This document shows positions 7,217-11,321 of a DNA stretch of 11,321 nt, piece by piece. Source of the stretch: an uncultured Clostridia bacterium (GTDB lineage Bacteria; Bacillota; Clostridia; Christensenellales; UBA1242); assembly GCA_945937975.1 (NCBI GenBank), contig CAMEUD010000035.1, forward strand, positions 1-11,321. Direction: 5' to 3'. The position numbers and the translations under genes are program-made. Below the pieces are notes generated by a model. It was not told where the DNA came from, did no database searches, and was given only the letters and a program-made list of their open reading frames with translations. Position 1 is the stretch's first letter; each line of letters begins with the position of its first letter.

Positions 7217-7630
7217 TTACATAGTTTTTGAGTTAAAATTATCAACGATTTTTTGTGCAACAGGTAAGTCAGCCCCAGCCCATTCAAGTTTTAATAAATC
7301 TTTTGGGTTAACCCATTTAAGTGCTTTATGTACATTCATTTTTAATTCTTTACTAAGTAATTTGCAATTGTATACAGCCATTGATAGGTGAAAATCAGGA
7401 TAATCATGTTCAACTTGATAAAATTTGTCTTGAATTTGAACCTTTATATCAAGTTCTTCTCTTAATTCTCTTTCAAGTGCTTGAATATTGTTTTCTCCAA
7501 TTTCCAATTTTCCGCCAGGGAATTCCCATTTAAGTGAAGTATATTCATATTTTCCTACTTCTCTTTCAGTGCATAAAATTTCGCCTTTTTCATTATAGAT
7601 AATTCCAGCGACAGTTACAATTTGTTTCAT
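7217..7630 (-). CDS. Nudix hydrolase, MutT/NudG-type nucleotide pyrophosphohydrolase
   Basis: A 137-residue protein, the normal length for MutT-like enzymes, with a nearly perfect Nudix box at residues 40-62: G40, E46, R54, E55, E58 and E59 fit GX5EX7REUXEEXGU, except that the box Gly near the end is D61. WEFPGGK precedes it. The later VEHDYPDFHLSMAVYNC (73-89) and EWAGADLPV (116-124) are typical of the 8-oxo-dGTP / CTP pyrophosphohydrolase branch, which hydrolyses damaged or non-canonical (d)NTPs to the monophosphate and pyrophosphate using Mg2+. It is cytoplasmic. The ATG at 7630 follows AAGGAAGG (7644-7637) by six bases. It is monocistronic, with its own consensus promoter, and divergent from the coiled-coil operon. 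Exact substrate preference cannot be read from the sequence. Confidence 0.93.
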   Translation of the reverse strand: MKQIVTVAGIIYNEKGEILCTEREVGKYEYTSLKWEFPGGKLEIGENNIQALERELREELDIKVQIQDKFYQVEHDYPDFHLSMAVYNCKLLSKELKMNVHKALKWVNPKDLLKLEWAGADLPVAQKIVDNFNSKTM

Positions 7631-7658
7631 ATTTTTCCTTCCTTTTGTTTACAATCGT

Positions 7659-7687
7659 ATTATAGCATACTGTTTTTTATTTGTAAA
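7659..7687 (-). promoter_or_regulatory. Promoter of the Nudix gene
   Basis: Read leftward, TTTACA (7687-7682), a 17-base spacer and TGC-TATAAT (7667-7659) form a consensus extended -10 promoter. The predicted leader is about 22 bases and includes the ribosome binding site. Confidence 0.78.
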
Positions 7688-7778
7688 TAGTTTTTTAAAG
7701 ATTTTTATGGTTTTTTATAGTTTTAATAAAAAATAAATAAGTTTCTTAATGTTTATTTTAAAAACTATTGAGAAAAAC

Positions 7779-7807
7779 TTGAAAATGTCAGCAAGGTTTG
7801 ATATACT
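7779..7807 (+). promoter_or_regulatory. Promoter of the coiled-coil / transglutaminase operon
   Basis: TTGAAA (7779-7784), 17 bases, and TATACT (7802-7807) preceded by TGA form a strong extended -10 promoter. The start point would be near A7814, so the AGAGGA ribosome binding site (7814-7819) sits almost at the 5' end of the message. Confidence 0.72.
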
Positions 7808-7830
7808 AATAACAGAGGATATAAGTAACT

Positions 7831-8328
7831 GTGAACGATAAGCAATTTGAAGAAGAAATCGCATTATTAAAACAAAGAGTAGAAAGATTAGAAAGTCTTT
7901 TAAGTCTATTTGTTTCCAATGGGTTTGTGCCTAAAAATAAGATTAAAGAAAAGACAAGCAAAAGTCAAAATCAAAAACTTTCTAGCAGAGATAAGACAAA
8001 ATACTTGTATGAAGGAAAGATATTATCAAAAAATAGATTAGTTCTTGCTATAATAAAAGATTATACAACCAATCATTTACAAATAAATTTAAAAGATTTA
8101 CAAAGCGTCTTTGATAAATCTTTGCAAGGTTCTTTAATGGTTGTAGATAATTTGGAAAATATAAAAAAAAGAACTGATTATCAAAAAAGATATTTTTCAA
8201 ATGAACAAGATTTAATCACTTTAAAAGATGGAACGATAGTTGCTGTTTGCAATCAATGGGGAATTTTTAACATTAAAAAATTTATAATGGTGGCAAATAA
8301 CTTGGGATATAAAATTGAAGAAATATAA
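7831..8328 (+). CDS. Coiled-coil protein with conserved-looking C-terminal VCNQWG module (unknown function)
   Basis: This 165-residue protein starts with GTG at 7831; AGAGGA lies upstream at a rather long distance of about 11 bases, and no better start is present. Residues 1-28 are a coiled coil (Leu/Val heptads in EEEIALLKQRVERLESLLSL), probably for oligomerisation. Residues 30-58 are a Lys/Ser-rich linker. Residues 65-165 form a compact domain with LVLAIIKDY (70-78), SLQGSLMVV (97-105), KRYF (119-122) and VAVCNQWGIFNI (137-148), ending LGYKIEEI. I believe this C-terminal pattern recurs in bacterial proteins of unknown role but cannot name a family. Its helix-rich first half could be winged-helix-like; that is inference. 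There is no signal peptide. It is the first gene of an operon with the transglutaminase-like gene, 11 bases downstream, which suggests the two proteins act together. Confidence 0.82.
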   Translation: MNDKQFEEEIALLKQRVERLESLLSLFVSNGFVPKNKIKEKTSKSQNQKLSSRDKTKYLYEGKILSKNRLVLAIIKDYTTNHLQINLKDLQSVFDKSLQGSLMVVDNLENIKKRTDYQKRYFSNEQDLITLKDGTIVAVCNQWGIFNIKKFIMVANNLGYKIEEI

Positions 8329-8339
8329 AGAAGGGTATT

Positions 8340-9482
8340 ATGAATATTTGTGCGAAAGAAGATTTAAAAAATATAGATAAAAGTAATGATGAAATTAATA
8401 TAAATTTATTGGAAACAGATAGTATTGAATATTCAAAAAATCAACTTGAAATATTAAATTATCTTGCTAATAATCCTATAATTCTAAATAATGCTAATAA
8501 ACCAGTTAATATTGTTATTGCAGATGAGAAAATTCCTTATAAACTTTTTTGCGATATTTGTAAACTACATAACAACATATATGCTGGTAATAAAGTGAAC
8601 TTGCTTGTTGTCCATAGAACACGGGGTAAAACTAATTATAGCGAAACGAAGTTATGGGACATTGAAACAATAATCAAGGCTAATAGTTATATTTACAAAA
8701 TATGTAATGAAATAAAATCAAAGAATTTATCTCCAGCAGAAGCTTATGCATACATATATTTAAAAGTTTCAACTTTAACCAAGTATTCATGCTCAAAAAA
8801 CAGAAGTGGATTTAGCAATGACCAATTGTTTGCGGGAGCATTTTTAAAAGAACCTGAATTTGTTTGTGCAGGTTTTACATCTTTGGTAAATGAAATAATA
8901 GATACATTAAATATGCCGGGTCTAAAATCTACAAGAATTGCTTGCACAGTTAGGAATTTGGAAAATGATAACACCGAAGACCATTCTAGACTAAAAATTG
9001 AAATTTATGATGACAAGTATTCTATTGATGGGCATTTTTATAGTGACCCAACGTGGGATAATGTTAGGGGAGATTTTAATATTCCAAAATATTGCCATAT
9101 GCTTATGGCAGTGAATTGCCAAGATGATGATATGAGCAAATATGATTTTTATGATTTTGATGAAATAAAAAAAGATAATGATGGTAGACAATACTACAAA
9201 AGATATTATCCAATGTATGAATATATGAATGAACCTGATACACCAATCTTGCAACAAAAATTGGAAAAACTTATTTTTGCCACAATGTCAAAGACAACCT
9301 CTAAAAGTTTTGATAAATTGTATAATATGTTAGAAAAAATGGCAAACGATTCATATAATGCTCAACAAATTGAAAAATTTAAAGGCTCGTTAAACTCCAA
9401 TAAATTAGTGCTAACAAAACATGAAGCAAAGAAGATTTACGATAAAAATAGAATGGAAAGTAAAGAAGAAAATATATTTTAA
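8340..9482 (+). CDS. Cytoplasmic transglutaminase-like (papain-fold) protein
   Basis: A 380-residue protein with ATG at 8340 behind GAAGGG (8330-8335). The central region fits the transglutaminase core: C176 in EFVCAGFTSLVNEI, at the N-terminus of the catalytic helix; H215 in EDHSRLKIEI, where typical members have HAW; and D236 in FYSDPTWDN, the usual DPTW aspartate. The triad order and spacing (Cys, +39 His, +21 Asp) agree with bacterial transglutaminase-like cysteine proteases. Residues 1-130 and 250-380 are not recognised; the C-terminus is Lys-rich and helical. No signal peptide or membrane segment is present, so unlike many relatives it should act in the cytoplasm. Known family activities are protein crosslinking, deamidation and peptide-bond hydrolysis, and the substrate here is unknown. 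It is cotranscribed with the upstream coiled-coil protein, a possible partner or substrate. Confidence 0.8.
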   Translation: MNICAKEDLKNIDKSNDEININLLETDSIEYSKNQLEILNYLANNPIILNNANKPVNIVIADEKIPYKLFCDICKLHNNIYAGNKVNLLVVHRTRGKTNYSETKLWDIETIIKANSYIYKICNEIKSKNLSPAEAYAYIYLKVSTLTKYSCSKNRSGFSNDQLFAGAFLKEPEFVCAGFTSLVNEIIDTLNMPGLKSTRIACTVRNLENDNTEDHSRLKIEIYDDKYSIDGHFYSDPTWDNVRGDFNIPKYCHMLMAVNCQDDDMSKYDFYDFDEIKKDNDGRQYYKRYYPMYEYMNEPDTPILQQKLEKLIFATMSKTTSKSFDKLYNMLEKMANDSYNAQQIEKFKGSLNSNKLVLTKHEAKKIYDKNRMESKEENIF

Positions 9483-9596
9483 AAACAAACAAAATCAATA
9501 AAAAACTGTAAAAATTTAGTAAAAAACACAAAATATATTATAATTTCCACAAAATTTTCGTTTTTAAAGGTAATTATATGGTGTGTGGCAATAATT

Positions 9597-9635
9597 AAAA
9601 ATGCGAACAATTATTCAATAGTTGTTCGCATTTTT
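9597..9635. terminator. Bidirectional terminator shared by the transglutaminase operon and tRNA-Ser
   Basis: AAAAATGCGAACAA (9597-9610) pairs perfectly with TTGTTCGCATTTTT (9622-9635), and the stem extends into the loop by four more pairs including one wobble. There is a T5 tract on the plus side and the equivalent on the minus side. It lies 115 bases after the operon stop and 5 bases beyond the tRNA 3' end. Confidence 0.85.
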
Positions 9636-9640
9636 GGTAT

Positions 9641-9728
9641 TGGCGGAAAGAACAGGATTTGAACCTGCGGAAGCTCTCACTTCGCACGCTTTCCAAGCGT
9701 GTGCATTAGACCACTCTGCCATCTTTCC
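9641..9728 (-). tRNA. tRNA-Ser (anticodon GGA)
   Basis: The reverse strand folds as a class II tRNA. The acceptor stem is GGAAAGA paired with TCTTTCC, followed by discriminator G and an encoded CCA (9643-9641). The D arm is GCAGAGTGGTCTAATGC. The anticodon stem CACGC/GCGTG encloses TTGGAAA, giving anticodon GGA. A long variable arm (GAAG..CTTC) and the T arm CAGGTTCAAATCCTG complete it. The GGA anticodon reads UCU and UCC codons, and the long variable arm is the serine identity feature. The total length of 88 bases is normal. Confidence 0.97.
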
Positions 9729-9741
9729 TAGTCCAAAACAA

Positions 9742-9770
9742 AATATACCACAACATTTTCTCTTTGTAAA
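9742..9770 (-). promoter_or_regulatory. Promoter of tRNA-Ser
   Basis: Read leftward, TTTACA (9770-9765), 17 bases and TGG-TATATT (9750-9742) form an extended -10 promoter. Transcription would begin about 7 bases before the mature tRNA 5' end, giving a short 5' trailer for RNase P. Confidence 0.7.
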
Positions 9771-9778
9771 CAAATTTC

Positions 9779-9808
9779 TTGACTATTATATTATTTTGAT
9801 ACTATTAT
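9779..9808 (+). promoter_or_regulatory. Putative promoter of the HIT gene
   Basis: TTGACT (9779-9784) and TATTAT (9803-9808) are separated by 18 bases. The -10 box is imperfect and overlaps other A/T hexamers, so the assignment is tentative. It is back-to-back with the tRNA promoter. Confidence 0.42.
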
Positions 9809-9825
9809 TTTATTGGGAGAAAATT

Positions 9826-10230
9826 ATGGATAATTGTATTTTTTGTAAAATAATTAAGGGAGATATTCCTTGCTATAAAATTTATGAAGATGAAAATGTT
9901 TTGGCATTTTTGGATATTGCAAAAGACGCATATGGGCATACGTTGGTAATTCCTAAAAAACATTGTCAAAATATTTTGGATGCCGACGATGATGTGTTAA
10001 AAAATGTTATGAGTGCAGTGAAAAAGATTTCAAATCATTACGTTAATGATTGTGGGTTTGGTGGAGTTAACATAATAAATGCAAATAACGAATGTGCAGA
10101 ACAAAGTGTATTCCATCTACATATTCATATTATTCCAAGAAAGAATGGCGACAACTTAAAAGTATTTCCACATTTCTTAGGCACAGATGCTGAATTAAAA
10201 GATATGCAAGATAAATTAAAACTTAACTAA
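9826..10230 (+). CDS. HIT-family (HinT-like) nucleotide hydrolase
   Basis: A 134-residue protein of normal HinT length. The start is the ATG at 9826, behind GGGAG (9815-9819); an open frame further upstream only reads through the tRNA. It has the CxxC zinc pair C4/C7 (CIFCKIIKGDIP), the core ALVIP-like strand TLVIPKKH (39-46), and the histidine triad HLHIH at 97-101 followed by IIPR, in which H99 is the expected nucleophile. HinT-type enzymes hydrolyse purine nucleoside phosphoramidates such as aminoacyl-adenylate adducts, in the cytoplasm as dimers. The turn before the triad reads ECAEQSV, where many relatives have a Gly before Gln. It is monocistronic, between a tRNA and a YqeY operon. The family is secure; the physiological substrate is not. 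Confidence 0.95.
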   Translation: MDNCIFCKIIKGDIPCYKIYEDENVLAFLDIAKDAYGHTLVIPKKHCQNILDADDDVLKNVMSAVKKISNHYVNDCGFGGVNIINANNECAEQSVFHLHIHIIPRKNGDNLKVFPHFLGTDAELKDMQDKLKLN

Positions 10231-10254
10231 TAATTGAATATATATTCAACCATC

Positions 10255-10288
10255 AAAATAGCTACATCAACTTTTTGTAGCTATTTTT
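10255..10288 (+). terminator. Rho-independent terminator after the HIT gene
   Basis: AAAATAGCTAC (10255-10265) pairs with GTAGCTATTTT (10277-10287) around an 11-base loop and ends in a T5-C-T4 tract. Confidence 0.87.
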
Positions 10289-10325
10289 CTTTTCATTATT
10301 CGTGAATATTTTTGCTTTTATATGT

Positions 10326-10354
10326 TTGTAATTATATCTTCATTGTGCTAAAAT
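10326..10354 (+). promoter_or_regulatory. Promoter of the yqeY-like operon
   Basis: TTGTAA (10326-10331), a 17-base spacer and TAAAAT (10349-10354) preceded by TGC. The predicted leader is about 14 bases and begins just upstream of the AGAGGTGA ribosome binding site (10363-10370). Confidence 0.55.
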
Positions 10355-10374
10355 ATATCAGTAGAGGTGATAAA

Positions 10375-10797
10375 ATGATTATAGATGAAATAAAAAAAGC
10401 AAATATGCAAGCAATGAAAGATAGAGATATGGTTGCAAGAAGCATATATAGTGTACTCCTTAACAAATTTATGTTGGAAGGAATAAAAAGAAGAGAAACA
10501 GGGAAAGAAATGGTTGATGCAGACTATGTTCAAATTTTGCAAAAAACAATAAAAGAACTTAGTGAAGAAGCAGAAAATTATAGAAAAGTAAATCATCAAA
10601 CTCAAGTTGAAGAAATTGAAAAACAAATCAAACTTGTTGAAAGTTATTTGCCAAAAATGATGACAGAAGAAGAAATTAAGAATGTAATTTTGTCATTAGA
10701 TGACAAGTCAATACCAAATGTTATGAAGCACTTTAAGGCAAACTATGCTGGCAAATGCGATATGCGTATGGTTCAAGAAGTTTTGAAAAGTATGTAA
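10375..10797 (+). CDS. yqeY: YqeY family (GatB/YqeY domain) protein
   Basis: A 140-residue, largely helical cytoplasmic protein, near the usual 145-150 residues of YqeY. The ATG at 10375 follows AGAGGTGA by 4 bases; an in-frame ATG further upstream overlaps the promoter and was rejected. The N-terminal helices (DEIKKANMQAMKDRD, then a long helical hairpin) lead to the conserved VESYLPKMMTEEEI (88-101) and the C-terminal small domain with VMKHFKANYAGKCDMRMVQEV (116-136), which matches the YqeY pattern of a conserved G-K/A-D. The C-terminal half is homologous to the tail of GatB, the amidotransferase subunit that binds tRNA; YqeY itself has no settled function. The stop is followed after 8 bases by a phosphoesterase gene, so the two are cotranscribed. 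Confidence 0.9.
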   Translation: MIIDEIKKANMQAMKDRDMVARSIYSVLLNKFMLEGIKRRETGKEMVDADYVQILQKTIKELSEEAENYRKVNHQTQVEEIEKQIKLVESYLPKMMTEEEIKNVILSLDDKSIPNVMKHFKANYAGKCDMRMVQEVLKSM

Positions 10798-10805
10798 GGT
10801 GAGAT

Positions 10806-11321
10806 GTGAAAGTTTTTGCAATAAGTGATTTTCATCTTTGTATATCTGGCGCAAAACCAATGGAAATTTTTGGTAATGGCTGGAAAAATTACAAGGAAGA
10901 AATAGCAAAAGATTGGAAAGAGAAAGTTTGCGATAGTGATGTTGTTCTAATATGTGGAGATATCTCTTGGGCAATGAAATTGGACGAAGCAAAACTCGAT
11001 TTAAACTATTTTGAAGATTTACCCGGAACAAAAATTTTTATTCGTGGAAACCATGACTATTGGTGGCAAAGCATATCAAATGTAAGGAATATTCTTCCCC
11101 AAAATAGTTTTGCACTTCAAAATGATGCAGTAAAAATCGGGAATTATGTTTTTTGTGGGACTCGTGGTTGGCAAGCACCTGAAAAGGGAATAAGCCAAAC
11201 AAGTGAAGATGAAAAAATATACAAAAGGGAAGTTATAAGGCTTGATATGGCACTTTCGGCAGCAAAGAGATTATATCAAGATGGGGATAAAATAGTTTGT
11301 ATGTTGCATTATCCACCATTT
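10806..11321 (+). CDS. Calcineurin-like metallophosphoesterase (C-terminus off the right edge)
   Basis: The first 172 residues of a cytoplasmic phosphoesterase, with the frame open to the edge. It starts with GTG at 10806; AAGGTGAG overlaps the yqeY stop and is the ribosome binding site, and the overlapping ATG at 10804 would stop immediately. The binuclear-metal motifs are in the expected order: D8 and H10 (SDFHL), D52 (CGDISW), N82-H83-D84 (RGNHDYWW) and H168 (LHYPPF); the last metal motif (GHxH) should lie beyond the window. SWAMKLDEA and CGTRGW (117-122) point to the small predicted-phosphohydrolase group common in Clostridia (COG1768). The substrate is unknown. It is the second gene of the yqeY-like operon, and conserved pairing would suggest a linked function. 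Confidence 0.92.
   Translation, partial: MKVFAISDFHLCISGAKPMEIFGNGWKNYKEEIAKDWKEKVCDSDVVLICGDISWAMKLDEAKLDLNYFEDLPGTKIFIRGNHDYWWQSISNVRNILPQNSFALQNDAVKIGNYVFCGTRGWQAPEKGISQTSEDEKIYKREVIRLDMALSAAKRLYQDGDKIVCMLHYPPF

Noticed and set aside
9641..9728. tRNA-Ser as an integration site for a mobile element
   Set aside because: tRNA-Ser genes are frequent attachment sites and accessory-type genes lie on its 3' side, but I found no duplicate of the tRNA 3' end and no integrase within the window.
9622..9825. In-frame upstream extension of the HIT gene encoding AERTGFEPAEALTSHAFQACALDH
   Set aside because: This is the well-known spurious translation of a tRNA-Ser gene on the opposite strand; the real HIT start at 9826 has its own ribosome binding site and typical family N-terminus.
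10312..10374. Longer N-terminus for the YqeY-like protein
   Set aside because: The upstream ATG at 10312 precedes and overlaps the predicted promoter; the family N-terminus and the ribosome binding site fit ATG 10375.
10708..11031. Minus-strand open frame across the yqeY/phosphoesterase junction
   Set aside because: It is antisense to two well-supported genes and lacks a ribosome binding site or any recognisable motif.
1..11321. UGA-as-tryptophan genetic code, suggested by low GC and exclusive TAA stops
   Set aside because: Every recognisable protein aligns to its expected length in the standard code, Trp is encoded by TGG throughout, and no in-frame TGA interrupts a domain.

Overview
The window looks like a chromosomal fragment of a very AT-rich, Gram-positive-type bacterium, most likely an uncultured gut Clostridia or related Firmicutes lineage. 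The evidence is A/T-biased codon use, strong AGGAGG-type ribosome binding sites, vegetative promoters with extended -10 elements, short U-tailed terminators, a tRNA with an encoded CCA, and an exported protein mixing subtilase, BspA-type leucine-rich and InlB-type repeats. All eight genes whose 3' ends are visible stop with TAA, and UGG is used normally for Trp, so nothing suggests a recoded genome. I cannot name a genus.

Layout from left to right. (1) 1-830, minus strand: the N-terminal 276 residues of an FAD-dependent oxidoreductase that runs off the left edge. (2) 831-983: a divergent intergenic region with a perfect dyad and a plausible rightward promoter. (3) 984-1402: two very small charged proteins of unknown function, closed by a terminator at 1410-1440. 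(4) 1504-7143: one giant gene for an 1879-residue exported subtilisin-like protease, with its own consensus promoter and a shared bidirectional terminator. After the catalytic domain come a chitobiase-C-like beta domain, two leucine-rich blocks separated by two beta repeats, four tandem ~71-residue InlB-like repeats and an unrecognised tail without a sorting motif. (5) 7217-7630, minus strand: a MutT/NudG-type Nudix hydrolase. (6) 7831-9482: a two-gene operon, divergent from the Nudix gene, encoding a coiled-coil protein with a conserved-looking C-terminal module (VCNQWG) and a cytoplasmic transglutaminase-like protein with an apparent Cys-His-Asp triad. This is the best candidate for an undescribed system. 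(7) 9641-9728, minus strand: tRNA-Ser(GGA) with its own promoter and a shared hairpin terminator. (8) 9826-10230: a HIT-family (HinT-like) nucleotide hydrolase. (9) 10375 to the right edge: an operon of a YqeY/GatB-domain protein and a calcineurin-like metallophosphoesterase, the latter cut by the edge.

How the parts relate. The right part (Nudix, tRNA, HIT, YqeY, phosphoesterase) is ordinary housekeeping content in short transcription units. The left part is accessory in character: the giant protease is probably a secreted or surface enzyme that binds host or microbial macromolecules through its repeats, and the coiled-coil/transglutaminase pair is an uncharacterised intracellular unit. Five promoters (subtilase, Nudix, coiled-coil operon, tRNA, yqeY) share a 17-base spacer and a TGn extended -10, and three of them use TTTACA as the -35. 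There is no gene-free stretch longer than 300 bases. I see no insertion sequence, integrase, CRISPR array or phage gene.
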